DNA of 48,416 nucleotides from a virus, in the IMG/VR virus record IMGVR_UViG_3300036981_000509, positions 1 through 48,416 of that record, one strand, 5' to 3'. The notes below the pieces were generated by a model. That model made no database searches. It was not told the DNA's origin and saw only the letters and a list, made by a program, of their open reading frames with translations. Position numbers and translations under genes: made by a program. Of this stretch, positions 29,810 to 36,655 are shown one piece after another. Position 1 is the first letter of the stretch; each line of letters starts with the position of its first letter.

Positions 29810-31159
29810 CTACACCCTCAACTCATCGGCGACCTGCGCCATCCTGGCCGCCCGCGCCCGCGTATCCCTTGCGCCCTGCCCGGACGCGTTCTGAGCGGAG
29901 GCCGCAGCCGCAGTCGAAGAACCCCACTCCCCCAACTCCACCCCCGGCAGCAACAACTCCACGATCGCCCGCACCACCTCATCCGGCGCGCCGACCGCCT
30001 TCAACTTCAACGCCGCGTTCGCCGCCGCCTCGACCAGCGCCGCCGTCAGCACCTGCTTATTCTTCCACTTGATCGAGTACCCCAGGCCCTCCGGCACGAT
30101 CCCCTTCAACAGCCATTGCCGCTCCAATAGCGGCTTCACGATCTCCACCTCCGGCCAGGCCGTCAACCCCTCCAGCGCCCGCTGATACTGCTCGCTCTGC
30201 TTATCCAGCACATCCCGATTCAAATCCTGCCCGTAGCCCAACAGGCTCATCGCTACCGGCGAGGCCAGCCACCAGGTACGGATATGATGCATCACGTCCT
30301 CGATCTTCCCGAGCTCCGCATCTCCGCCGATCGCCTTGATATCCACTGTCCCGAAATAATCCGCAATCGCCGCCAGGGGATTGTTGATGCTGTCTCGATT
30401 CAGCAGCTTGTACTCCTCGATGACCGCCCGGTCGGTGCTATCCGGAAACCGGTGCAAATACTTCATCCCCGCCCGGGTCTTGCGGCGCACTGCAATATCC
30501 GTCTCCCCCTCGGTCATCCGCTTAAACGGCTTCGTTGCGCTCGCAAACAGAGGCCGGCCGTAGCGGCTCCCCTCATCGTGCGCCCACCTGGCATGGATCA
30601 CCTGCCACTGCGCGAACCACACCGCATCGCCCGGCGCATCCACAGCCCACTCATCGCCCTGCCAGAACGCCCGCCGGGGATCCTCGAATTGGTCTCGGCT
30701 GTTCGAGTTGCGCCGCATCTCCAACGTCGGCTTCCGGGTCACCTGGCAGATGTCCAGCCCATCGTCCACTGACAGCTCGAGGAACGAATCCCCATCCCGC
30801 AGGCTCAGCCGCACCCAATCATCCAGCCGCTGCACCAAGTCCAACCGCGTCATCAACTCCGTCGCAATCGCCGAGGCCTCGTCCGCGATCCGTTTATCCG
30901 CTCCTGCACCCGTTGCCACCTCAAACCCGCCGCGCACGATATCCCGCGCCAGCGTGGAAATCACCGCCTCCCCGCGCGGATCGCCGCCGTACATCTCCCG
31001 GCACGCCTTCACCACAGACCGCCGATCGCTCGCCGCGCGCCACTCCCCCGCCAGCTCCAACGGACCCCGGCCCTGCTGCGGCATCTCCGCGCTCGTCGTC
31101 CGCGCCGGCGCCGTCTCCGTCCGCCTGAACATCGCCGCGATCCGATCAATCAGTCCCAT
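29810..31159 (-). CDS. Portal protein
   Basis: The protein has 449 residues and forms the dodecameric DNA channel at one capsid vertex. The sequence fits the siphovirus portal layout: N-terminal MGLIDRIAAMFRR, wing/stem LSLRDGDSFLELSVDDGLDI, and QVIHARWAHDEGSRYGRPLFASATKPFKRM. A helical crown-region C-terminus ends with an Ala/Ser-rich stretch (TAAAASAQNASGQG) derived from an interspersed repeat (29886-29925). It lies between the gp10-like and MuF-like genes. Confidence 0.85.
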   Translation of the reverse strand: MGLIDRIAAMFRRTETAPARTTSAEMPQQGRGPLELAGEWRAASDRRSVVKACREMYGGDPRGEAVISTLARDIVRGGFEVATGAGADKRIADEASAIATELMTRLDLVQRLDDWVRLSLRDGDSFLELSVDDGLDICQVTRKPTLEMRRNSNSRDQFEDPRRAFWQGDEWAVDAPGDAVWFAQWQVIHARWAHDEGSRYGRPLFASATKPFKRMTEGETDIAVRRKTRAGMKYLHRFPDSTDRAVIEEYKLLNRDSINNPLAAIADYFGTVDIKAIGGDAELGKIEDVMHHIRTWWLASPVAMSLLGYGQDLNRDVLDKQSEQYQRALEGLTAWPEVEIVKPLLERQWLLKGIVPEGLGYSIKWKNKQVLTAALVEAAANAALKLKAVGAPDEVVRAIVELLLPGVELGEWGSSTAAAASAQNASGQGARDTRARAARMAQVADELRV

Positions 31160-31184
31160 CGCTCACCACCATCCATCCCAAACC

Positions 31185-31208
31185 CCTAGGGTCTGCGAGA
31201 CCCTAAGG
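31185..31208. repeat. REP-like palindrome, shortened copy
   Basis: CCTAGGGTCT-gcg-AGACCCTAAGG is a decayed version of the 33-bp palindrome. It lies in the gap between portal and gp10-like genes, in the late-operon transcript. Confidence 0.75.
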
Positions 31209-31217
31209 ATTTATCGT

Positions 31218-31586
31218 TCACGCAAACACCCGCTTCAACATCCCCTCGATCACCGGCAGATTCGCCTCGATCGTCGGCATAATAACCGCGTACTTCTTCC
31301 CATGCGCCAGCTCGAGAAAGACCCCGTAATACACCGTGTGCCCGTGCGAGAGCCAGATCGTCACTAGGTCCCCCGAAGCCTCTTCCACCACGCTGAACAA
31401 CCCGCCCCGCGCAAGCCTTGTCCGATCCTCCCACGGCGCATTCTGGCGCATCTCCCCCTGGACCTTCTGCGCCATGTAATCCGCCACCGCCCGGATCGCC
31501 ACCCGGACCTTGTCGCCGTAGGCCAGCACCCCCGGAATCAGCTCCGCGCTCGGCGGCTTCGTCCACGTGAACCCGCTACTCGCCAA
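31218..31586 (-). CDS. HK97 gp10-like head-tail joining protein
   Basis: The protein has 122 residues from a TTG start (31586) with GGAGG upstream. The middle and C-terminal pattern (VADYMAQKVQGEMRQNAPWEDRTRLARGGLF...LSHGHTVYYGVFLELAHGKKYAVIMPTIEANLPVI) is typical of the HK97 gp10/minor tail family. These proteins help join head and tail. It lies upstream of the portal gene in this reordered cluster. Confidence 0.75.
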   Translation of the reverse strand: MASSGFTWTKPPSAELIPGVLAYGDKVRVAIRAVADYMAQKVQGEMRQNAPWEDRTRLARGGLFSVVEEASGDLVTIWLSHGHTVYYGVFLELAHGKKYAVIMPTIEANLPVIEGMLKRVFA

Positions 31587-31589
31587 GTC

Positions 31590-31637
31590 CCGCCTCCTGG
31601 CCCCTGACCACTAACCTCTGTCTCCCGTCCCCTGACC
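31590..31637 (+). repeat. Heptamer repeat between late genes
   Basis: CCTGGCCCCTGACCAC...TCCCGTCCCCTGA-type repeats fill the 52-bp gap between the gp10-like and adaptor genes. They are the same family as the coding tracts at 29397 and 37262. Confidence 0.55.
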
Positions 31638-31638
31638 G

Positions 31639-31962
31639 TCACTCCACCAACTCCGCCTCAGCCACCACCCCCGCGCGCCGGTTCGGTCGCACGATCGTCA
31701 CTCGGTACACCACCCCGGCCAGCGTAAAGCGATCTTGCACCTGGATGTCCAGCGTCGTTGATCCCAAGATCACCGCCCGGCCCCGGAACTCCTCCGACCC
31801 GTTCCCACGGGCTGCCCCGGCCGCCGAGTTGATCCTGGCCACCCGCACCGTCTGCGCCGCCACCGTCGTCGCCCCGCGCCGCAGCACGATGCTCACCGGA
31901 TTATCCCCGCGCACCAGCGCCAGATCCGCCGCCATCGCTGTCCAGTCCGCCGCGCTCAACAT
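31639..31962 (-). CDS. Head-tail adaptor-like protein, head-side copy
   Basis: The protein has 107 residues and is about 85% identical to the product of 22493-22819. Both have the start LSAADWTAMAADLA and core ILGSTTLDIQVQDRFTLAGVVYRVTIVRPNRRAG. Its position next to gp10-like and portal genes is the usual one for such adaptors, so this is probably the ancestral copy. A REP palindrome and a dyad element lie upstream. Confidence 0.72.
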   Translation of the reverse strand: MLSAADWTAMAADLALVRGDNPVSIVLRRGATTVAAQTVRVARINSAAGAARGNGSEEFRGRAVILGSTTLDIQVQDRFTLAGVVYRVTIVRPNRRAGVVAEAELVE

Positions 31963-31972
31963 GCTCTACTCC

Positions 31973-32005
31973 AGACCTTTAGGGTCTCGCAGACCCTAAA
32001 GGTCT
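31973..32005. repeat. 33-bp REP-like palindrome
   Basis: AGACCTTTAGGGTCT-cgc-inverse arm, intact, directly upstream of the adaptor-like gene and abutting dyad copy 8. Confidence 0.85.
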
Positions 32006-32030
32006 TCCCATAAACCCACTACCCGGAACC
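32004..32030 (+). promoter_or_regulatory. Dispersed dyad element, copy 8
   Basis: CCCATAA-N6-TACCCGG lies between the CHAT peptidase stop and the adaptor gene. Confidence 0.62.
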
Positions 32031-32034
32031 ACCG

Positions 32035-32775
32035 TCAGCGCCCAACCGTCCGCAGCGCCGACGCGATAAACGGCGTCGCGACCTGCGCGATAATCAAGAT
32101 GATCGCCAGCGTCATCCCGATCACCAGCCAGCGTTCCGGCACCGCCTCGATGCGCGTCAAACGCCCCTCAATCCCGCCCAAGCGCGAGTCGACACTTTCC
32201 AGGGCCTCACGCACCTCGCTCATGCTCGTCGTGAACGCCGACGGCGACACCATGTCCCCGTTGATCAGCCGCACCTTGCGCGCCTCACCGGGATACAACA
32301 CTGTCAAAGTTTGGCGTCCCCGCTCCAGAGCGGTTAGCACGTCCTCTTTGCGTCGCCCCCCGCTGCTCTTCCAGGCGCGATAAAAAGTCCGGCTGAACTC
32401 TACGGCGGCCCCGTCGTTGATCGGCGCATTGTAGCCGATGCACGGCACGTGCAGCGCGTTGTGAATCCCGCCGACGATCTCGTAGCTATCGCACGCCGCC
32501 ACGACCACAAACTTCAAATTGCGTTGCGATTCGATCAGCGTGACCATATCGGCTTCGGAGACCGGCCCGTCGCTGGCGCCCAGTAGCGATTCGGCGCCGT
32601 GGCCCATAATGTGCACCACGTCGTATTGCAGGCGCCCATCGAGCGCCATGTCGAGCTTCTGCCGATCTGCGCCGCGGATCAGGGTGACCTCATAACCTTC
32701 GCCCAGAATGTTGCTCAACTCACCGAGGATGGCGAGATCGTTCGCCAGGGCGATAAACAGAACCTTCACCGTCAT
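32035..32775 (-). CDS. Membrane-anchored CHAT (caspase-like) peptidase
   Basis: The protein has 246 residues from the ATG at 32773-32775 with GGGAG upstream. The CHAT/caspase-like dyad is visible: His59 in DVVHIMGHG and Cys95 in FVVVAACDS, each after a hydrophobic strand. Residues 140-210 include a short coiled coil (SEVREALESVDSRLGGIEGRL). One transmembrane helix lies at about 216-238 (WLVIGMTLAIILIIAQVATPFI). CHAT proteases often act as effectors in immune or cell-death systems. This one lies in the head gene cluster, after a 2-TM protein gene. Substrate unknown; the fold call is from motifs only. Confidence 0.7.
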   Translation of the reverse strand: MTVKVLFIALANDLAILGELSNILGEGYEVTLIRGADRQKLDMALDGRLQYDVVHIMGHGAESLLGASDGPVSEADMVTLIESQRNLKFVVVAACDSYEIVGGIHNALHVPCIGYNAPINDGAAVEFSRTFYRAWKSSGGRRKEDVLTALERGRQTLTVLYPGEARKVRLINGDMVSPSAFTTSMSEVREALESVDSRLGGIEGRLTRIEAVPERWLVIGMTLAIILIIAQVATPFIASALRTVGR

Positions 32776-32785
32776 GCTTTCTCCC

Positions 32786-33025
32786 TCACCACAGCCATCG
32801 GCTGAAACGTGAACGTTGCTGCGGTGCAAACTCCCGGCCGCTCGGATCTTCGCCCTGCGCCAAGACCCGCAGCACAGGCACGATCACAGTGACGAGCAGA
32901 GCCGCCGCGGCGACCACCCAGGTCGTGCCGCCGAAGTATTGCGCGGCCCAGGCCGCCAGTAACAGCAAGCCGGTAATGATCGCGGCCCAGATGGCCCCCG
33001 GACTACCCCGCAAGAAGGTCTTCAT
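32786..33025 (-). CDS. Two-helix membrane protein next to the CHAT peptidase
   Basis: The protein has 79 residues with two hydrophobic helices, about 11-30 (AIWAAIITGLLLLAAWAAQY) and 36-54 (WVVAAAALLVTVIVPVLRV). A basic tail follows (PQQRSRFSRWLW). Size and topology resemble small class II-type holins. It ends 11 bp before the CHAT peptidase start, so the two are co-expressed. A pore or membrane anchor role is inferred. Confidence 0.62.
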   Translation of the reverse strand: MKTFLRGSPGAIWAAIITGLLLLAAWAAQYFGGTTWVVAAAALLVTVIVPVLRVLAQGEDPSGREFAPQQRSRFSRWLW

Positions 33026-33037
33026 CGCAAGCTCCTG

Positions 33038-33691
33038 TCAGCGCGTCCCCGATACCCACCCACGCGCCCCGTAGACCGACCCAGCCGCCTTCAGGATCGC
33101 ATCCTCATACTGCTTCTGCAGATACGTTGCCTGCTCCCGAAACTTGCCCGCCAGGCCGCTCTTATCCACCATCTCATCGCCGATCTGGTACTTCCACCCG
33201 CTCTGCGCCATCACATTGCCCTGCAAATCGAGCGCCAACTGCTGCGCCTTCAGCAGCACGATCCTTGCATCCGCCGCGGTCATGGCGGGATAGGCGCTGG
33301 CGTTGTCCAGCACGTGCCCGGCCGCATAGAGGAGATCCCGATCGGCCGTATAGCTGGGCGTGGGGTAAATCGTGAGGTAGCCGCCCGCAAACGTGTATAT
33401 CTCATCGAAGTCGCGATCCAGTGCAATCAGCCCGGTCGTCACCACCAGCACGCCCTCGATGCCGGTCAGCGGCTCGAATTGGATCTGGCGCCCAAAATCG
33501 GACGGCAGCGCATACGCCGCCGTCCCGCTCACCACGTTTAGCGTCGTCACCTTCTGCACCGGACGCCGCTCCCCGTAGTCCGCCGCCGCATCCTTGCAGC
33601 ACTGCGCATACTGCGCCGCCGACGGCACCCCGTTCTGCGCCGGCACCGCCGTCGTCAGCAGCCCCGTCAACGTCGTCAGCGCTATGCTCAT
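33038..33691 (-). CDS. Head-tail connector-like protein
   Basis: The protein has 217 residues and is mostly helical at both ends (AAQYAQCCKDAAADYGERRP; AADARIVLLKAQQLALDLQGNVMAQSG). A beta part lies between (NVVSGTAAYALPSDFGRQIQFEPLTG). This layout fits phage connector/adaptor proteins of the gp6-like kind, which sit below the portal. The start overlaps the upstream gene by four bases. Confidence 0.6.
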   Translation of the reverse strand: MSIALTTLTGLLTTAVPAQNGVPSAAQYAQCCKDAAADYGERRPVQKVTTLNVVSGTAAYALPSDFGRQIQFEPLTGIEGVLVVTTGLIALDRDFDEIYTFAGGYLTIYPTPSYTADRDLLYAAGHVLDNASAYPAMTAADARIVLLKAQQLALDLQGNVMAQSGWKYQIGDEMVDKSGLAGKFREQATYLQKQYEDAILKAAGSVYGARGWVSGTR

Positions 33692-33855
33692 GCCTGCTTC
33701 CGTCCTCGGTGCGGCTTAGCCTCAGCCTCAACCTCGGTCTCAACCTTAGCCTCAGCCTCGACCTCAGCCTCGGCCAGATCCGGCATCTCCACCACCTCGC
33801 CCGGATACCGCATCACATGCCCCACCACCTTCTTCTGCGTCAACACAACCTTCAT
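33688..33855 (-). CDS. Short late protein with Glu/Ala/Val repeats
   Basis: The ATG at 33853-33855, preceded by AAGGTGAG, gives 55 residues and a 4-bp overlap with the connector gene. The N-terminus (MKVVLTQKKVVGHVMRYPGEVVEMP) resembles short phage head proteins found after the capsid gene. The C-terminal 25 residues (EAEVEAEAKVETEVEAEAK) come from a CTCAGCCT/CTCAACCT-type DNA repeat read in frame. Confidence 0.62.
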   Translation of the reverse strand: MKVVLTQKKVVGHVMRYPGEVVEMPDLAEAEVEAEAKVETEVEAEAKPHRGRKQA

Positions 33856-34009
33856 AGCTCACCTTCGACCTTGCAGCTTGCACCTTCAACCGAATAAGGA
33901 CCAGCAGGTCTGTGCATCCGACCTTCGGGATCCCTGCCTCCCGTGCTGCTGCAACCGGCGGACGAAGAGGAGGTTCCCGCCGCCCCAGCACTGGCCCCGT
34001 AGCATTGGC

Positions 34010-34837
34010 TTATGGCGTCCCGTTGACGCACCAGTCTACCGCCACCGGCGTAGTCGCCGGCGCTGGCGTCAGCGCGCTGTTCCACGCCTTGACCGTCACT
34101 GCCCCAGTCGCATTCGTAAACGACAAACGTGCGCCGTCCCCCGTCACATCCTGAGCCTGACCCAGCGTGACGAATGACGGCGTCGCCAGACCGTGCGGAA
34201 TCGTCCCCGTGCCGGTGATCACCGTCTGCCCGCAGATGATCCGCTTGCCCGCCAGCGCGCCGACCTGGACGGCCACCGGCGTACCCGCCACCGACACCGC
34301 CGCCCCATTTATCGTGCTCCCGCTCAACAGCGCCACCGGCGTCAAGGCCACCTTAAGCGAACTGGCATCGATGGCACTGCCTTGCAACAGCGCCACCGGC
34401 GTCAAGGCCACCTTAAGCGAGCTGGCATCGATGGCACTGCCTTGTAACAGCGCCACCGGCGTCGCCGCGACCTTGAGACTTGCGGCATCAATCGCACTGC
34501 CGCTCAGCCGCGCCACCGCCGTGCCCGCCACCGTCACCGAGGTCGTGAAAACGCCCGTGTTAGCCGTGAGCGCCGTCGCATTTGTAAACGTCGCCGGACT
34601 GAACGATCCGCCTGTAATAGCCCCGGTCACCGTCAACGCTCCGCCGACCGTCGTATTGCCCTTGAGCGTCGTTATCCCGTTCGACGTCAACTCTTTGTCC
34701 ACGATCAGCGACTCGTAATACCTGTCGCTCACCGCGGCCGCCGGCTGCTCAGGCGTCGGGATCGGGTAACACCCGCCCAGGAACGTCGCCACCAGCACCA
34801 TGATCAGCGTCACGCTGCCCCACTTCTGCACCCTCAT
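34010..34837 (-). CDS. Lipoprotein with beta-repeat stalk
   Basis: The protein has 275 residues after a GGAGGGG site. The N-terminus is a lipoprotein signal: helix TLIMVLVATFLGG followed by Cys23 (LGGC). Residues 100-170 hold three to four 20-residue repeats (SAIDASSLKVALTPVALLQG) encoded by 60-bp tandem units. The rest is Gly/Thr/Ala-rich and beta-like, as in fibre proteins. A lipid-anchored fibre-like protein between capsid and connector genes is unusual. Surface exclusion, virion decoration or late membrane function are possible. The 154 bases 33856-34009 show no clear feature. Confidence 0.62.
   Translation of the reverse strand: MRVQKWGSVTLIMVLVATFLGGCYPIPTPEQPAAAVSDRYYESLIVDKELTSNGITTLKGNTTVGGALTVTGAITGGSFSPATFTNATALTANTGVFTTSVTVAGTAVARLSGSAIDAASLKVAATPVALLQGSAIDASSLKVALTPVALLQGSAIDASSLKVALTPVALLSGSTINGAAVSVAGTPVAVQVGALAGKRIICGQTVITGTGTIPHGLATPSFVTLGQAQDVTGDGARLSFTNATGAVTVKAWNSALTPAPATTPVAVDWCVNGTP
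34321..34500. repeat. 60-bp tandem repeat in the lipoprotein gene
   Basis: Three units (34321-34380, 34381-34440, 34441-34500) encode 20 residues each. The first two differ at very few positions and the third is more diverged; a weaker copy lies at 34261-34320. Confidence 0.8.
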
Positions 34838-34852
34838 CTTACCCCTCCATCG

Positions 34853-34879
34853 CTTCCCATAACGTCCCTACTCGGCAAC
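34853..34879 (+). promoter_or_regulatory. Dispersed dyad element, copy 9
   Basis: CCCATAA-N6-TACTCGG lies upstream of the lipoprotein gene, in the 111-bp gap after the capsid gene. Confidence 0.65.
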
Positions 34880-34946
34880 AGTAATCAGTTGTCAGTTCTC
34901 AGTCACGACAACCCCAGACTGAAAACTGACAACTGAAAACTGACAA
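34880..34946. repeat. Inverted AGTTGTCAGTT repeats after the capsid gene
   Basis: One copy of AGTTGTCAGTT and two opposite-strand copies (AACTGACAACT) can pair into an 11-bp or longer stem. Located just after the capsid stop, it may limit read-through, although no U-tract is present. Confidence 0.5.
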
Positions 34947-34948
34947 CT

Positions 34949-36655
34949 CTACGCAATCTTCGCGTAGCTTGCCTTCCCAGCCACCGGGCTCAGTGCCCCG
35001 TCATACTGCTCGGCATACCACTGATCCGCCGCCACCAGCAGCCGGTTCGTCCCGTAGGACGGGAACGGCCCCTTCAGCGCCATCGGCTGGTAGATGCGGT
35101 AGTGCACCACCTGCCGATTGCCGACCAACGCGTACGCGTCGCTGAACTCGGTGCTCTTGAACACCGGCAGCCCCTTGACCCGCCCGACATAGCCGTTGGC
35201 GTTCAGCGCCACATCATTGCGGCTGCCCGCCGCGGTGAACCCGTCCCAGTTGCCCAGCGCGTCCGAGGTGGTCGAGGAGACGAGCACGAAGGTCGGCTCG
35301 AAGTAGCGCTTCTCCACCTTGACCTTGGCGACGCCGATGTAGCTCACCAGGTCGATCAGCGGATCGGAGGCCGCCGTGTAGGTGCCGCCGGAGTTGGCTG
35401 CCACCTTCAACGCCTGCCCCAGCGCGTTGAACATCAGCGCCGCGTCGATCTCCCGGCGCAGTTCCGCCACCAGCATCGCCAGCGTGCGTGCCGTCGCATC
35501 CCAGCCCATCTGCGAGCGGGAGAACACGATCGCCTCGTTGGTGATCTGCGTGGCCAGCCGGTTCGCCTGGCAGTCGAGCGTGCCGTAGGCCAGCACCGTC
35601 TTCCCGCGCTGGATCTCGGTGTTCTCGCCCTCGCGCACCGCGTCGTAGTGGTAGTTGGCGTGCTGTTCGATCTCCGTCATGCTGCCGGTCGACAGACACA
35701 TGATCTTGCCGTCCAGGTAGTCGATGACGTAATCGGTGCCCTCAACCCAGTTCTGGTTGTTGCCCACCACCTCGATGACCGCGGTGCCCGGCTGAATCAT
35801 CTTGTGCGCCAGCGTCACCCACACGTCGAGATCGGCGGTGAAGTTCTCGTCGGTGATCGCCACGTGCTTGCCACTGACGTCCTGATAGTCCTCGTAGTAC
35901 ACGCGGGTCGGCGTCTGCTCGGTCACGTCCACGTCGAAGATGGAGGTGGCGATCAACGACGGCCACACCTCGGCGAGGATCGCCCGGCTCACGCTGTACG
36001 GCAGGTTCAGGTCCGAGGCCAGCTCGGTCTCCTGAAGTTGCGCCTCGCGCATCAGCGGCAACCGATTGAGCTGATCGAAACGCTCCAGCACCCGCAGCGC
36101 CATCACATCGTTGACCTTGGTCGACTCGCGCAGGTTGCGCCGGGTCGCGATGCCCCGCTTCACCATGCTCTCGGTAAACTCATGTGCGGCCCGAGCGAAC
36201 TCCGGCACGCCCGTCTCACGCTCCAGCACCGACCCCAGGATTTCGACGCCCCGGCCCATGCCGGCGAGCCTGGACGCAGCCACCAGCGCATCGTACCGCT
36301 TGCGCAGCCCGGCCGCCCGGCTCGCCACGTCCCCGGACTCCTGCACGCTCTCGCGTAGCTCCGTCGCGAACGTCTCGTTCAGCGTCTTGCCGTAGGGCAG
36401 ATCCTTGGTTGCCGCGGTCACCGCCTCAGCGATCGCCTTGACCTTAGCCTCGGCCTCAACCTGCTTCTTCGCCTGTGCCGCCTCGGTCAGCGCCTGCACC
36501 AGGTCCGCCGACTCCCCGACCCCCAACGCCGTCCGGATCTGCTTCTCCAGGTCCGTCCGCTGGGCCTCCGACATCTCCTTCACGCTCTCAGCCACGATCC
36601 CCTTGAACATCTCGGGATGCGCCTTGATCATCTCAGCCAACTGTTCCGCAGTCAT
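34949..36655 (-). CDS. Nested scaffold-capsid product (internal start)
   Basis: Inside the fusion gene the ATG at 36653-36655 (MTAEQLAEMIKAHPEMF) has a strong ribosome site, GGAGAGG, six bases upstream in the same frame. Translation from it would give 568 residues, scaffold plus capsid, without the protease. Lambda C/Nu3 is a known precedent for a nested scaffold start. This would supply far more capsid than protease. Confidence 0.55.
   Translation of the reverse strand: MTAEQLAEMIKAHPEMFKGIVAESVKEMSEAQRTDLEKQIRTALGVGESADLVQALTEAAQAKKQVEAEAKVKAIAEAVTAATKDLPYGKTLNETFATELRESVQESGDVASRAAGLRKRYDALVAASRLAGMGRGVEILGSVLERETGVPEFARAAHEFTESMVKRGIATRRNLRESTKVNDVMALRVLERFDQLNRLPLMREAQLQETELASDLNLPYSVSRAILAEVWPSLIATSIFDVDVTEQTPTRVYYEDYQDVSGKHVAITDENFTADLDVWVTLAHKMIQPGTAVIEVVGNNQNWVEGTDYVIDYLDGKIMCLSTGSMTEIEQHANYHYDAVREGENTEIQRGKTVLAYGTLDCQANRLATQITNEAIVFSRSQMGWDATARTLAMLVAELRREIDAALMFNALGQALKVAANSGGTYTAASDPLIDLVSYIGVAKVKVEKRYFEPTFVLVSSTTSDALGNWDGFTAAGSRNDVALNANGYVGRVKGLPVFKSTEFSDAYALVGNRQVVHYRIYQPMALKGPFPSYGTNRLLVAADQWYAEQYDGALSPVAGKASYAKIA

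Noticed and set aside
32035-32829. Longer start of the CHAT gene at 32829
   Set aside because: It would overlap the small membrane gene and lacks a ribosome site; the ATG at 32775 has GGGAG at proper distance.
33764-33991. A 75-residue minus-strand ORF
   Set aside because: It overlaps, in another frame, the better supported 55-residue gene with a ribosome site and ATGA junction.
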